Shown here: in pieces, positions 1-11,271 of the stretch
Numbering within the stretch: position 1 is the first letter of the stretch
How the letters are laid out: each line of letters starts with the position of its first letter
Assembly: GCF_036884655.1 (NCBI RefSeq)
Contig: NC_088345.1
Location: 27,631,501-27,695,500, forward strand
Reading direction: 5' to 3'
DNA length: 64,000 bases
Origin: Musa acuminata AAA Group
Lineage: Eukaryota; Streptophyta; Magnoliopsida; Zingiberales; Musaceae
Notes under the pieces: generated by a model
Told to the model about the DNA's origin: nothing
What the model saw: the letters and a program-made list of their open reading frames with translations, nothing else
The model's database searches: none
Made by a program: the position numbers and the translations under genes

Positions 1-134
1 AACTCCTAATTCTTCTCTAGGAAACAACCTCCTAAACCTAGCCGACCTTTTCACCCCTTTAATAGAGGTTAGCTTAAGTAGGTTTTACATAAATGTCCCT
101 CTCAATTAGGACTCTCCTAGCTAGAATCCTAACA
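1..134 (-). repeat. Family B gypsy LTR fragment, antisense
   Basis: Read on the minus strand this begins TGTTAGGATTCTAGCTAGGA at 134 and follows the 5' part of the family B LTRs seen at 23482, 28351, 30497, 39241 and 47588. It includes the terminal inverted repeat and the segment around the 'cctacttaagc' and 'ttaaaggggtg' motifs. The rest lies left of the window. It is the 5' end of an antisense LTR, either solo or part of a larger element. Confidence 0.75.
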
Positions 135-461
135 GGGTCTAGTTGAGATTTGTTATTTGGATTAGGAGTCCAAGTCCTAGTGGACTAAGAGATGGAACTC
201 TATAAATAGGGATGTATCTGCTTCTTTTCGCTATCAAGGAAATACTTTTCAGCTTTTGACAAACCCTAAGAGGCTAATCCCCTTGAAGTGACCTTATCCA
301 TTTCTTTCCCTTCTTCTAAGATAAAATCCTAGGGGTCTTACCATCTAGTATTAGAGTAACGATCCTCAGCATTTCCGCTGCAATTCCTCACATCCCATCT
401 CCCGCTACAATAGCCCTCAACTGTACCTCCATTGGAGATGGGGTTGCCAGCCACCTTGCAT
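135..461 (+). mobile_element. Family A gypsy remnant: LTR 3' part, PBS and start of leader
   Basis: This matches the 3' part of the family A LTRs (3228-3553, 6861-7290): a 'ctataaatagggatgta' promoter region, 'aaaccctaagaggct', and a decayed LTR end near 343. A degenerate primer site (tagtattagagt, about 346-357) for initiator tRNA-Met and a short leader follow. It is the oldest layer of the left nest, because G1 is inserted directly after it. The matching right part is probably the leader at 42506-43250. Confidence 0.55.
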
Positions 462-1225
462 TGTCAGAAACTTAATTGGAATTGCCTAAGTCGTGAGGCA
501 CCCTTATAGCAATTGTCACGAACTTAGCTGGAGTTTCCTAAATCATGAAGCACCCTTACGCCAACTTCTTGGACTTAGTTGGGATGGCCTAAGCCATGAG
601 GCACCCTTACAATATATGCATTTGCAAAAGGTCAGTCTAATTACAACCTCGTGTAGGTCCCGAAGGAACTATCAAACAGCAAATTGATTAGTTTAAAAAT
701 GAGCGATGGAGAAGTCCCGATGTCTCGCGAAGAGTGAAGCTTTACAAGTAATTCAACGAGCACCTTAAGTGAAAGAGAGAAAAGAGAGAAAAGAGGAAAA
801 CAAGGACTTTAGAAGGTTGACCAAATAGTTGCAAGTCTATAAACAACTGCTCACTGGGTGTCGAGCGCGAAAGCAAGTTCCCATCAAGTTAACATGCGAA
901 CTTGTGAAGATTGTTCAATGCCCGACACTACCCTGAAGCCCTATCCCCCCAGTTGGTTGTGCTAAGATGGACAACATTTGGTGCAGCTACGGTGTACAAA
1001 AACCAAATCGTGGCACACAAAAAAGGGGCCATTTTGGGGTAGTTTTGCCCGACGTAGCGAGCAGTCGCACTACAACACTACAAACAATTAGAGCTTATAT
1101 TTTTACAAGCAAAAACACACAAAACCAAGACAAAACATGCTATCAAACATCTATACAAAGATGCAAAAGTGATGAATAGTTCCTAGAACGAAGTTGTTGC
1201 GGGTGTACAACAACCATTTATGACA
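462..1225 (-). repeat. G1 3' LTR (antisense)
   Basis: It starts tgtcagaaac and ends ...atttatgaca on the plus strand. It aligns over its length with 41725-42505, sharing 'gcctaagtcgtgaggcaccc', 'caaggactttagaaggttg' and 'gaacgaagttgttgcgggtg'. The sequence just to its right (1226 on, continuing after 1599) reads on the minus strand as a purine tract, gtgggagagaa, which is the expected polypurine primer next to a 3' LTR. The two LTRs differ by many substitutions and small indels, so the insertion is old. Confidence 0.8.
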
Positions 1226-1228
1226 TTC

Positions 1229-1599
1229 TATTAGGACTCTAGCTAGGAGAGTCCTAATTGAGTTTCATTGAAAGGGGCATTCATGTAAAACCTACCTAGT
1301 TGACCCCTATTAAAGAGGTGAAGAGGTCGGTTAGGGTTAGGATTAGTTTGGAGATTGCTTCTTAGAGAAGCATTAGGAGTTGGTTAGAAGTAGGAGTCTT
1401 GAGTAGGAGTCATATTATGAGTTGGGGTTTGGAAGCCTTATAAATAGTCATGTATTCATCCTCTTTTCTCAATGAATAGATGAATCTTTTTAGCAGCTTT
1501 TGAGCAACAACCTGGAGGAAGGAACACCTGTAGAGTTCCAAGGAGGCCGATCCCCTAAAGAGATCAACCCCAAGCTTAGAATCCACAAGAGTTCTATCA
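1229..1599 (+). mobile_element. Solo LTR, gypsy family B
   Basis: A single family B LTR (TATTAGGACTCTAGCTAGGA ... gagttctatca) is flanked by a perfect 5-bp duplication 'cattc' at 1224-1228 and 1600-1604. Both ends carry single changes from the family termini TGTTAGG and TTCTAACA. It contains a TATA-like 'ttataaatagtcatg' and the 'ccaaggaggccgatcccc' segment. A solo LTR is normally left by recombination between the two LTRs of a full element. It landed at the border between the G1 LTR and its polypurine tract. Confidence 0.88.
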
Positions 1600-3222
1600 C
1601 ATTCTCTCCCACTTAAACTATTGATGCCCTCATTGATGCTTGCTAGTAGGCTTTAATGGCTACTTATTCATGTCGTACGGCATCTTCAGACTCTCAACTG
1701 GCTTCGGTTCAGGGAAGCTTTCACCACTTCACCAAGTAATCAATATGCTTAGCTCTGTTGGGTAGCTTTATCTTGCGATCCGCTAAAATGGTTTCAACTC
1801 GCTTCTCGTAGGAGGCTCTGGTTAGAGGTAGCTAAGTTGGAACACTTCGGGAAGCATCTTGCAAATCTAAGTGATAGGCTTTTAAGTTACTGGTGTAAAA
1901 AATATTATGAATTTTGAGCCACACCGGCCGCTGCAACTTGTAGAAGATATTGCCCAACCTACTGATAATTGAGAAGGGCCCTCATACTTGTGCACCAATT
2001 CTTTGTACACTTTGTGCCTAAAGAACTATAGTAGTGCTGGTTAGAGCTCTACCAACACCAAATCATTGACTTTGAACTCCTTCGGTCGCCTTCCCAAGTC
2101 TGCCCACTTCTTCATATTTTTTACTGTCTTCTCCAAGTAAACCCACATAATATCTACATTTCGATGTCACTATTTTACAAAGTGATATACTAACAAACTA
2201 CTCATAGTATAACCAATAGCCAAGGTGTGAAGAGTCGACGGCTATTGTCTTGTAATGATCTCGAAGGGGCTCTTGTTGGACGCAGAGCTCCACTACAAAT
2301 TGTAAGAGAATTGGGCTATGTCCAATAGCTTCACTTAATCTCATTAGTTAGCACTCATGTAATGCTGAAGATATTGCTCTAGGAGCAAGTTTATCTTGTC
2401 AATTTAGTCATCCGTCTAGGGGTGGAGGCTTGTGGAGAAGTATAACTTAGATCCTAGCAATTTAAATAGCTTAGTCTAGAATCATCCCAAGAATCGAGCA
2501 TCTCGATCATTAATGATATTGTGCGGGACTCCCTTATACTTCATCATATTCTTCATCATCAACTTGGCCGCCTCCTCTACTGAACAGTGTAGGGGTTCAG
2601 CAATGAATGTTGTGTACTTCGAAAACCAATTGACCACTACGAGTATCGATCCGAGTCCCCCTACAACCAGCAATCTTAATATGAAGTCCAAGGAAATGCT
2701 CTCCCATGACCTTTTTGGTATGAGCAGTGGCTCCAAAAGTCCTACCGGCTTTCACTACTCCACCTTATCTTATTGGCAAGTAAGACATGTTCGAACATAT
2801 TCCTCCACATCAGTCCCCATCTTCGGCTAGTAGAAAGCCCTCTCCATAAGAGCCAATATTCAATGAATGCCTAGATGTCTAACCTAAAGCGAATCATGAC
2901 ACTCTCTCAAGAGTTCACGCCTCAAATTGTCCACTCGAATAACATAAAACCTATTCCTTTTTATGTAGACAAGTCCCTCCTAGACCAAAAGTCATCGTAT
3001 CTTACCTTCTTTAATTAGTTGCATCTGGGTTACTACTTGAGGATCACTATACAGTCCATCCCTAATCTTGGAAAGGAAGTTGGAGTGCAACTGACTTACT
3101 TGGCCTCTGCCCTCCAATTGCTTAGCATTCTTCACCCACTTCACTTTTTAGCTCAATGCATCGGCCATGACATTTACTCTTTTAGGCTTGTATTCTATTA
3201 CCATATCAAACTCAGCCAAGAA
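1600..3222 (-). pseudogene. G1 pol 3' part: decayed integrase
   Basis: On the minus strand this encodes a broken Ty3/gypsy integrase. The clearest block is 2482-2736, which shows PKRSWESISLDFILRL, ILVVVNWFSKYTTFI, the GVPHNIINDRDARFLG region and the first catalytic-core aspartates of a DDE fold. Downstream on the minus strand (2480 to 1605) there are further integrase C-terminal pieces, but stops and frameshifts interrupt every frame. An HHCC-type zinc region probably lies at 2830-3200 but is too decayed for firm residue calls. The segment continues the RNase H block at 4735-5089 and is split from it by A1. Confidence 0.7.
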
Positions 3223-3227
3223 GTTCT

Positions 3228-3553
3228 TGTTAGGATCCTTTTATTTTTCCTTTTATTTTTTGTGCTTTCCTTTTATTTTCTGCGTATTTATTAAGTCTGT
3301 TTAGTTTAGCTAAAGTCGGAACTCTATAAATAGGGATGTAACTGCTTCATTTCGATCATCGATGAAAAATACTATTTTTGTCTTTTAATAAACCCTAGGA
3401 GGCCGATCCTCTCGAAGCGATCAAGGAGGGCCGATCCCCTCGAAGCGATCAAGGAGGGCCGATCCCCTCGAAGCGATCAAGGAGGCCAATCCCCTCGAAG
3501 TGATCATCCCCTTTCTCTTCTTCTTTTTTACGATAAGACTTTAGGGGCTTATC
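3228..3553 (+). repeat. A1 5' LTR
   Basis: TGTTAGGATCC...gcttatca. It contains 'ctataaatagggatgtaa' as a promoter-like TATA box and a run of 'gccgatcccctcgaagcga' units. The left LTR has four 'ccgatcc/ccaatcc' units and the right LTR two, which explains the length difference (326 versus 271 bp). The primer site tggtatcagagc follows two bases after the LTR end, at 3556-3567. Confidence 0.85.
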
Positions 3554-3604
3554 ATTTGGTATCAGAGCAATGATCCTTGGGATTCTCGCTGCAACGAAGC
3601 TATC

Positions 3605-3625
3605 AAAAGAAAAAAAAAGAAACGA

Positions 3626-3657
<32 letters not shown>

Positions 3658-3664
3658 GAAAAGA
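3605..3664 (+). repeat. GAAA microsatellite in the A1 leader
   Basis: A run of gaaagaaagaaag units about 50-60 bp long lies just after the primer site in the leader of A1. Translations through it are low-complexity Lys/Arg or Phe/Ser runs and are not genes. Confidence 0.85.
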
Positions 3665-3957
3665 AGAAGCAGCAACCGCACCATGCACCCTTGCTTCCCC
3701 TGCTTCCGGCCAGCCCACCCACCACCCGTCGCTGCTCTCCGGCCAGCAACCGACTCTGCCTCACTTCCAGCCAGAGTCCACTGCCGCCTCCCACCCGAGC
3801 CACCACCGCTGCTAGGAGACGACGCTGCCAGCGTCCCACTCCGTCGCAGCCCTGCTCGTCTTCTCTACCGCCGCTGCAGGGCAACTCCTTCTCCACCACC
3901 GCCGCTGCTTCCTGGCCGATCGATCACCGCTGCCCGCCTCACAGCTTCACAAGCAAG

Positions 3958-4430
3958 AATGAAACAACAAGCTAATAAACACCAAAGTGAACGAGAATTT
4001 ACTGTGGGTGATTAGGTTTTCCTTCGACTTCAACCCTACAAGCAAACTTCCATAAAGGTCCGATCTTCCATGAAGCTATCTCCTTGATTTTTTAGGCCTT
4101 ATAAGGTATTAGAATGCATTGGACCAGTGGCCTATCGCTTGGATTTGCCTGCTAGCTCTAAAATACATCCAGTCTTTCATGTTGCATGCCTTAAAAGGAA
4201 ATTGGGTGAAGATGCAATAGTGCAGTGCCATTTGGCGGACACTTCTACTATTGGGGAAGTTCCAGCACAACCACAAGTCATACTTGATTGACGAGTTGCA
4301 ATGTACCGCAGACATCCTGTAACTGAAGTGCTGGTGCAATGGGCCAACGTACCAAAGGAAGATGCCACTTGAGAGTCCTACAGCATGCTAAAGGAGAAGT
4401 TTCCAGAATTTGATGCTACTCAGCCTTGAG
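3958..4430 (+). pseudogene. A1 pol C-terminal remnant (integrase tail and chromodomain-like end)
   Basis: With stops at several points this reads as the end of a chromovirus polyprotein. It has an integrase C-terminal module ([20 protein letters not shown], then [16 protein letters not shown]) and a short chromodomain-like tail (HPVTEVLVQWANVPKEDAT). The last block, LKEKFPEFDATQP, recurs in A2 (about 10140-10190) and in altered form in G2 and G3, so all these families share one pol ending. In-frame stops (for example after FTVGD near 4015) make it non-coding. Confidence 0.75.
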
Positions 4431-4458
4431 GACAAGGCTGAATTAAAGGAGGCGGGAT

Positions 4459-4729
4459 TGTTAGGATCCTTTTATTTTTCCTTTTATTTTTTATGCTTTC
4501 CTTTTATTTTCTGCGTATTTATTAAGTCTGTTTAGTTTAGCTAAAGTCGGAACTCTATAAATAGGGATGTAATTGCTTCTTTTCGATCATCTATGAAAAA
4601 TACTATTTTTATCTTTTGACAAATCCTAGGAGGCCGATCCCCTCGAAGCAATCAAGGAGGCCGATCCCCTCGAAGTGATCATCCCCTTTCTCTTCTTCTT
4701 TTTTACGATAAGACTTTAGGGTCTTATTA
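4459..4729 (+). repeat. A1 3' LTR
   Basis: It begins TGTTAGGATCC after a purine-rich 'aaaggaggcggga' tract (4446-4457) that fits a plus-strand primer. It ends cttatta next to the TSD gttct. It matches the left LTR closely apart from the missing 'ccgatcc' units. Confidence 0.85.
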
Positions 4730-4734
4730 GTTCT

Positions 4735-5089
4735 ACCATCATGCTTGCCTTGGGGAGAGTTTCTTTTAAGTTTGGAAGTAACTCAAAGCGATATTGTTCA
4801 TCATCAACATAAATTGTGATCTAAGAAGGTAGTGCAGCCAAACTCATAGATAGTAGACCACCACTATCATCTCCTTCTCGTGCATCAGATACCATCACTA
4901 GATCTCACTGAATTTGTGGCTCTTGTCGGCCACTAGGTGACTCTTTTGTATGAGTACTCCCCCAATAGCAAAGTATGAAGCATCTGTATGGACTTTAAAG
5001 GGCTTCCCATAGTCTGACAATTTAATTATTGGTTCTTCCAACACAATAGCCTTTAGATCTTGGAATATCACTTCACATTTGTCGAACCA
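4735..5089 (-). pseudogene. G1 RNase H remnant
   Basis: On the minus strand this is gypsy RNase H: a KPFKVHTDASYFAIGG block (D of the first catalytic motif retained) followed by a SHKFSEI-like block. It continues the RT piece at 40122-40440, with C1 inserted between them. It ends at the A1 insertion, beyond which the integrase follows. Confidence 0.7.
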
Positions 5090-5094
5090 TCTCC

Positions 5095-6348
5095 TATAAG
5101 GATCAAGAGCGGCACTAAGTGGGGGGGGTGAATTAGTGTAGCAGAAAACTTTCGCGATTTCAAAAGTCTACGTTTCGATTAAAATCGATTCCGATGAAAA
5201 TTGTTTCGTAAGGAGTTTAACTTGAAAGCGTATGTGAGTATAGAGAAGGCAGAAAGAAGGTAATGTAGCTTGCAGTAATGAAACTTTCACAAATTGAAAA
5301 GCAAACCAGACTTTAGAGTGGTTTGGTCTTTATGACCTACATCCACTTTCGGATTCCTCCTCCGTCGAGGTCACCAGTGTCCACTAAAGGCCTTCCTTCC
5401 ATAGGCGAAGACCAACCACCTCTTATCGTGCTTTCTCCTTTTCACGGGTTTAGGAGAGAACCCTTACAAGTCTCACACCTCTCTTGAATGATCTCAAAAC
5501 TTAGAAAGGGAGGAGGAGAACTCTAACACTTGTTTACAACACTTTAACACCCCAACAACCTAAGATTATCTCAATCCTTTTCGTGCCCTTTCATGCAAAA
5601 AAGGGTGAGATTTTTATAGACCCCGATGGCTTCAAAAATAGAGCCAAAAAGTGTCTAATCCCGGATTTTCGGGGTCCTAGCGGTACCACCACCATTACTG
5701 GAAGTTACCACCGCCTAACACCTAACACTGGGCAGTACCACCGCTGGCAACAATAACTGCCAACGGTACCACCGCTCAGTCTGGGCGGGGACCACTGCCC
5801 AGAAATCTTGGGGGGCACTGCTTTCCAAGCGGTGCCATCGTCGGCCAAGAATTTAGGGGCTGAATTAGGTGCTCAATTTAGCCCAATTCAGCCCTATTAA
5901 GGGCCCGGTTGGTCCCTAATTAAGTTAGTGGGATCACCTCCCAATCCTAACTTAATTTACGCTCTAACTACGATAACTAAGACATGATTACAATGCTGCT
6001 TCTTCTAGTGTGTCAATTGCTCTTCCGACGTACTTCCAACGAACATTTAGCAATGTTCCGATGGACTCCCGGCAGGCTATTGGACTTTATGATGATCTTC
6101 TTGGCGAGTTCCGATGAGCTTCTTTGGCAAGCTCCTGGACTTCTCAGTTGGTTCCGACAGAACTTCTAACGAACGTCCGGACTTCCATCAAACTCTCGAA
6201 CTCCTAATAAGACCTCGATCCTGACTCCGGCACAAATCTTGCTTAATGTCTTACTGCTAACGTAGTTAACCCTTCACACTTTTCTCAACATATAGATTAA
6301 ATCAAACAATTTACAATTGACTTCATCATCAAAATCTGAGATTCAATA
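5095..6348 (-). repeat. C1 3' LTR (antisense)
   Basis: On the plus strand it runs from a decayed TGTTAGGATC (tataaggatc) to gattcaata (decayed gattcaaca). It contains the poly-G tract near the LTR 3' terminus (8 G at about 5115), the ccaccgcc-type palindrome region at 5680-5830, and the 'cttccgacg' region near 6020-6180. It aligns with 29562-30496 plus 39682-40116. Confidence 0.88.
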
Positions 6349-6860
6349 ATCTCCCCTTTTTTTATGATGACAATCAATTGATGACGGAGTTAACCTTAAC
6401 TCCTCCTATCTATATGTTATACTAGAGAAAGTTGTTCTTGAATTCAAGGCCTTTGAATTCAAAAAACAAACTAGTAAGATAAATTCATTAAACTTATCAA
6501 CATGCACATCATGATTCCTATAATGATCTAATATTCTAAAAAATGATGTCAAGGCATGACATCCATTTTTAAGTATGATATTTCAAATATGAAAGATGAC
6601 AAAGATAGCAATTCATCATTCTATGGCAAGATATTAATCATAAAATAGCAAGTAAAGCTCTAGATATCATATCATAATAAAGGAAATTTATCAAGCAAAC
6701 ATTTCAAATATGTATGATGAAATACGTTGCATGCATTTGTCGTCAATTTACCACATTTTGGTATTATTTCTCCCCCTTTGTCATCAACAAAAAGGAGAAT
6801 GATTCAACAATGGAAGTATAGTAAAAATTCATGCCACATTTCAATTTGTATTTGACTATA
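6349..6860 (-). other. C1 3' non-coding tail, first part, with polypurine tract
   Basis: No ORF. Next to the LTR the minus strand has the terminal purine tract (aaaaaggggag-like, 6349-6362). A second purine tract lies about 410 bp further on (ttctccccctttg on the plus strand, 6768-6780). This tail continues after A2 at 10649. Bases 6856-6860 are the 'ctata' TSD of A2. Confidence 0.7.
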
Positions 6861-7290
6861 TGTTAGGACCCATTTTCTGAGCTTTTGAATAATATTTATT
6901 GAGTCTATTTAGTCCAATTGTTTATTGAGTCTATTTAGTTCAGTTAGAGTTAGATAGAGGTTTATTTAATATTTATTTATTATTAAGAGTCCAAGTCTTG
7001 GTGGACTCTAAGTGGAACTATATAAATAGTGATGTAACCCTTTCTTTAAATCAATCAAGCAATCAATGAAATGTTATTCCACTCTGTGGACAAACCCTAG
7101 GAGGCTGATCCCCTCGAAATGATCAAGGAGGCCGATCCCCTCGAAGTAATCATTATCATTCCCCTTTCTCCCCTTTCTTCCATGATAAGACCTTAGGGTT
7201 TTATCATTTGACCTTAGGGTCTTATCAATTGGTATCAGAGCCTTATCATTTCTTTCATTTCTTATACGATAAGACTTTAGGGTCTTATCA
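6861..7290 (+). repeat. A2 5' LTR with an internal primer-site copy
   Basis: 430 bp with TATA box tataaata at 7021-7028. The 3' third contains the motif gataagacYttagggtYttatc more than once, and a full tRNA-iMet primer-site copy ttggtatcagagcc at 7229-7242 inside the LTR. The functional primer site (tggtatcagagc, 7293-7304) follows the true LTR end. Confidence 0.88.
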
Positions 7291-7304
7291 TTTGGTATCA
7301 GAGC

Positions 7305-8900
7305 GACGATAAGACTTTCATTTCCCTTTTCTCCCCTTTTCCTATATTTTCGCAATGACAGGCCCTTGGCAACGCTGCCCCCAGCCGCACCACCATCGCT
7401 GCCTCCTAGCCCTCAGCAGTAGCGATCCCTCCACGTAACGACCACAGCAAGCATCATTGCCTCCCATGCAGTGAACACAGCTACATCCCTGCTTCCCCTG
7501 CCGGACCCATGCTTTCGGTTAGCCCACCCACCGTCGTTGCTTCCCGACCGAGGGACTACCACTACCACCGCTGTTACCCAGCCAGCAGCCACCACCGCCG
7601 CTGACCCCTTGCTGCAGCTATCTTCATCTTTGGAAAAAAAAAAAGAGTGGGCAGGAAGAAGAAGTCGCAGCCACCCCTGCTTCCGGCCAACCCACTCGCC
7701 GCCGCTGCTTCCCGGCTGACGGACCACCATTTCCCAGCCAACGGATCACCCATTGCCGCTTCTACCGTCGGCGACGCTACCCTAGCCACACTGCCATCAC
7801 TGCCTTCCCTTGATTACAGCTTTGGCCACATAATCTGTCAGCATCGCTGTTTCTGTGGTGCGATAGAAACAAAGCAGCCGCCGGTCCCTCTACTACCGCA
7901 AGCGTCGGTTGCCTCTACCGCTGTCGTTGCTTCTCGGCCACTTCAACGCCACCCCTCTCCTTCATTGTTCAGCCACCACCGCTGCCAGCCATCGTGTGAC
8001 AATCGTCGCATGCCTCCCAGTTGTCGATCCTCCTTTCTCTACATCCATAGTGACAGAAATAGGGCAACTCACCGGTTGCCCTTGTTCCCAACCGTGACAC
8101 CACCGACTCCTCCTTCTCCATTGTTGTCGTCGCTCCCCAACCAGCAACCTCCCCTCCTCGTTGTGTCGTACCCGCCACAACCACATCCTCTCCCCTTTGA
8201 AGCCCATCTAGTCGAAAGGGGCCTTGCCTCCCCTGATTTCAACCAGCCCCATCGCAGCCGCTGCATTCTAGTCAGCGACCACCGTCGCCGCTGCTCCCCG
8301 GTCAGCAGCCTTCCCTCCTTGCTGCTCCACCCTGCTTAAACGAGAAGGGTTGCGACCGCTGTTTCCCGGCTAGCGTACTAACCCCTTCTACTATCGGTGA
8401 TGCTACCCTAACCACGCCACCATTGCTGCCTTCCCTTGCGTCGCAGCTCTAGCCGCTCGACCATCCCTACTCGCTGCGATCAAACCAAAGCAACCACGAC
8501 CACCGCAGCCACCATTGTTTCCTCAACCAAACATGATCCCTCGGCGTCACCAGCGCCTCCTTCCGCAATGCGACAGAGACAAAGCAATGTTGCCTTCCAT
8601 CTGCGCTGTCGCAGCCACCGTAGCGGTGAGCCTTTGGCAGCACTGCCCTAGCCGCACCATCACCGTAGGTTGTCATCACCGTAGCCTCAACCCCGCTGCT
8701 TGGTGATCGCCCCTTAGGTCGCAGTAGCTACAGCCACATCGACGTAGTCGCCTTCTAGCCCCAGCGCTCTCACCCCACGTAGCGATGGAAATAGGGCAGC
8801 AACTCTTCCTCCAACGCAGCGATAGCAGCACTACCCTCGGCATCCACCTCCTCGGCAACTTCGCATTGACAATGCTGATGCCCTTGACAAACATCAAAAA
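7305..8900 (+). other. A2 leader, GC-rich, non-coding
   Basis: About 1.6 kb between primer site and gag, rich in 'gctgcttcccggc', 'accaccgccgctg' and 'ccatcgctgcctcc' units. It is open in several frames on both strands only because of composition: the translations are Pro/Ser/Ala/His runs with no recognisable domain, and the frames disagree. A related leader occurs at 42506-43160, and a short one in A1. Confidence 0.6.
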
Positions 8901-8920
8901 TAGGAATTGAGAACCCAGAT

Positions 8921-9660
8921 TTGCAGTATTGCGCAATAGCCACCGTTAACTTAGTGAAAGCACAAATGGAAGCATGGGAAATCGGAATTGAGAACCGGTT
9001 GCAAGAAACACTAAATGATTTCAAACAGAGCCTATTGGAGAGCCTCAACAAATTTCAACAAGATGGGAGCTCAAGTTCTATGTTGAACAGATTGAGAGGT
9101 ACAGGAAAAGGGTCCCGGATGGTGACACACACTACCCACGCATTAGGGTAGAATTTTCACGATGGGAAGATGGGGATCCGACTAGTTGGATCTCTAAGGC
9201 GGAAAAAATTTTTCGTTTTCACAAAACCCCAGAAGAATCTAAGATAGAAGTGGCCTCAATCTAACTTGATGGAGATGCAATCCAGTGATACGATTGGTCT
9301 AAAACTTTCCACGGAGTTCCTTCGTGGGAGCAGTTCAAAAGAGGGCTTCTTGTTCGCTTTGGCCCATCCAAATATGAGAATGTTGATTGCTAGCTCACTA
9401 AAATTCGTTGGACTTCTACAGTGTTAGAATATCAGAGTAGGTTTGAAAGATTATCAAATCAAGCTAGAGATTGGTCGGACTGATAACTTCTGGATATATT
9501 TATTGAAGGGCTTATTCCAGAGATCCGGTGTGAAGTTAAGGCTTGTCAACCCCGCACTATGATAGCTACGATCTCATTTGCACATCTACATGAGAAAAAA
9601 ATTAGCAAGGAAATATCAGCAAGGGGTTTATACTATGATGAAAAATGGAGTATGGAGCAC
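8921..9660 (+). pseudogene. A2 gag remnant
   Basis: The reading frames here resemble the gag of G2 and G3. A coiled N-terminal segment (about 8921-9100) is followed by the gag core (VEFSRWEDGDPTSWISKAEK at about 9155-9215), then WEQFKRGLLVRFGPSKYEN, and YQSRFERLSNQARDWSD. At least a frameshift near 9145 and stops at about 9262, 9392 and 9482 break it. Zinc-finger coding is damaged near 9620-9670. Confidence 0.75.
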
Positions 9661-9684
9661 CGATATAAATAAGGGCAACTTCTG

Positions 9685-10133
9685 ATGATTGAACCAATTG
9701 GAGAGGAGCCAAAAGCTAAGAATGTGGACTCCGATCATGAAGGTATAAATTCTAATGAAGATGTTGAACCTACCATACATACAATATATACATTAGCCGA
9801 CTACTCTAACTCGCAAAATATGGAAGTTGGCGGAACTCTAGAGCATCAGCCTATTATAGTTTTGATTGATACTGGTAGCACTAATAATTTATGGACAGTG
9901 AGACTGTTGACCGATTGGCCCACCACATTGAAGACTATGACAGATTCGAAGTAAAGATCGTTGATGGACAGATTTTCACTTGTGATAGCAAAGGTTTAAA
10001 GATAAAATTGATTATACAGGGCCAAAAGTTTCTTGCAATGATTACTACACTGAAAGATCGACCTGTTGCTTATACTATCAAAAAGTTGAGACTATACTTA
10101 CTTGATCAATGGGTTGTGATGCGTTACAGATAG
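9685..10133 (+). pseudogene. A2 protease remnant joined to a pol tail
   Basis: The frame from 9685 reads MIEPIGEEP..., as after the gag zinc finger of G2/G3, then the aspartic protease start QPIIVLIDTGSTNN with an intact DTG (about 9865). A frameshift near 9890 moves the rest to another frame (9891-10133). A large deletion follows: sequence jumps to the final LKEKLPEIDAAQP-like codons at 10150-10190. No RT or integrase is present. Confidence 0.75.
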
Positions 10134-10219
10134 TCTATGACTAAAGTGCTGAAAGAGAAGCTCCCCGAGATTGATGCTGCTCAGCCTTGAGGACAAGGCT
10201 GATTTGAAGAGGGAGGAAC

Positions 10220-10648
10220 TGTTATGACCCTTTGTCTCAGCTTTTGAATAATGTTTATTGAGTCTATTTACTCCAGTTGTTTATTGAGTCTATTTAGTTC
10301 AGTTAGACTCGGGTAGAGGTTTATTTAATATTTATTTATTATTAAGAGTCTAAGTCTTGGTTGACTCAAAGTGGAACTCTATAAATATGATGTAACCCTT
10401 TCTTTAAATCAATCAAGCAATCAATGAAATGTTATTCCACTCTATGGACAAACCCTAGGAGGCCGATATCCTCGAAGTGATCAAGGAGGCCGATCCCCTA
10501 GAAGCGATCATTATCATTCCCTTTTCTTCCCTTTCTTCCATGATAAGACCTTAGGGTTTTATCATTTGACCTTAGGGTCTTATCAATTGGTATCAGAGCC
10601 TTATCATTTCTTTCATTTCTTTTATGATAAGACTTTAGGGTCTTATCA
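10220..10648 (+). repeat. A2 3' LTR
   Basis: 429 bp, preceded by a purine tract aagagggaggaac (10207-10219). It carries TATA box tataaata at 10380-10387 and the same internal primer-site copy (10587-10600) as the left LTR. The internal copy was therefore part of the LTR before this element inserted. Confidence 0.9.
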
Positions 10649-11271
10649 CTATACCAATCATATTCAAGCTTTCATAACATGTTATCATTCAAAAGTTCTC
10701 ACATTAAAAGTTATAAACATTTAAAGAGATAGCTTCCATCAACTTCTCCCATTTTTTTTCATCAAAACTTTACATGAAGAAGGAAAGTAAGGAGGAAATC
10801 TATTAAAAACCAATTTTGTGAAATGATTTGAATCAAGTCAAAAACAATAACATAGTTTCATTAAATCATGCTTCAATTTTCATAAGGATCAAGATATTCA
10901 TATGAAATCAACTCCTCACTCTTGTAAGTGTTCATCTCATAAAGAAAATAAAAATTCTTCCTTCATTAAGAAAGAATTCGTGTGAAAGAATCATCATATT
11001 AAGGATAAAAGAAATTCCATAAATAAACCTTCATAATGAGAGGAGCATCACATCAAATCCATTTCTTATTAAAAATTCACAAGAGATAAATCCGTGAGAG
11101 ATACATTTGTCAATGAAATCCATGGAGTAATTGAATGTATCAAAAATCATTAAGTGATACAGCAAGGGTATGAAGTAAACTTGATACCAAGGAAGATAAA
11201 AACGAAATAAGTTTATGAAAGTTCCATTTATGAGATACAAAAAGATAGTCCAGAAAAGATATACATCAAAT
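10649..11271 (-). other. C1 3' non-coding tail, second part
   Basis: AT-rich sequence between the end of C1 pol (stop at 11272-11274) and the A2 insertion. No convincing ORF on either strand; the 11031-11279 minus frame is AT-rich and has no family match. The corresponding tail in C0 is 20082-21153, also without a gene. Confidence 0.65.

Larger units (their letters stand above)
3228..4729 (+). mobile_element. A1: small internally deleted gypsy element, family A
   Basis: It starts TGTTAGGATCC and ends cttatta (decayed cttatca), with a perfect TSD 'gttct' at 3223-3227 and 4730-4734. LTRs are 3228-3553 and 4459-4729. The interior of about 905 bp keeps a primer site, a short leader with a GAAA microsatellite, and only the C-terminal end of pol. 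Gag, protease, RT, RNase H and most of integrase are missing, so A1 could only have moved with enzymes supplied by another element. It sits in the pol of G1. Confidence 0.88.
6861..10648 (+). mobile_element. A2: deleted gypsy element, family A
   Basis: It is bounded by TGTTAGGACC and tcttatca with a perfect TSD 'ctata' (6856-6860, 10649-10653). LTRs are 6861-7290 and 10220-10648. The interior of about 2.9 kb keeps a long proline-codon-rich leader, a broken gag, a protease start and the last few codons of pol. RT, RNase H and integrase are missing. It therefore resembles a gag-carrying non-autonomous element, now also dead in gag. Confidence 0.9.

Noticed and set aside
7647..8339. 230-codon plus-strand frame in the A2 leader
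   Set aside because: Low-complexity Pro/Ser/Ala/His translation in a GC-rich leader, with competing frames on both strands and no conservation in the related leader at 42506.
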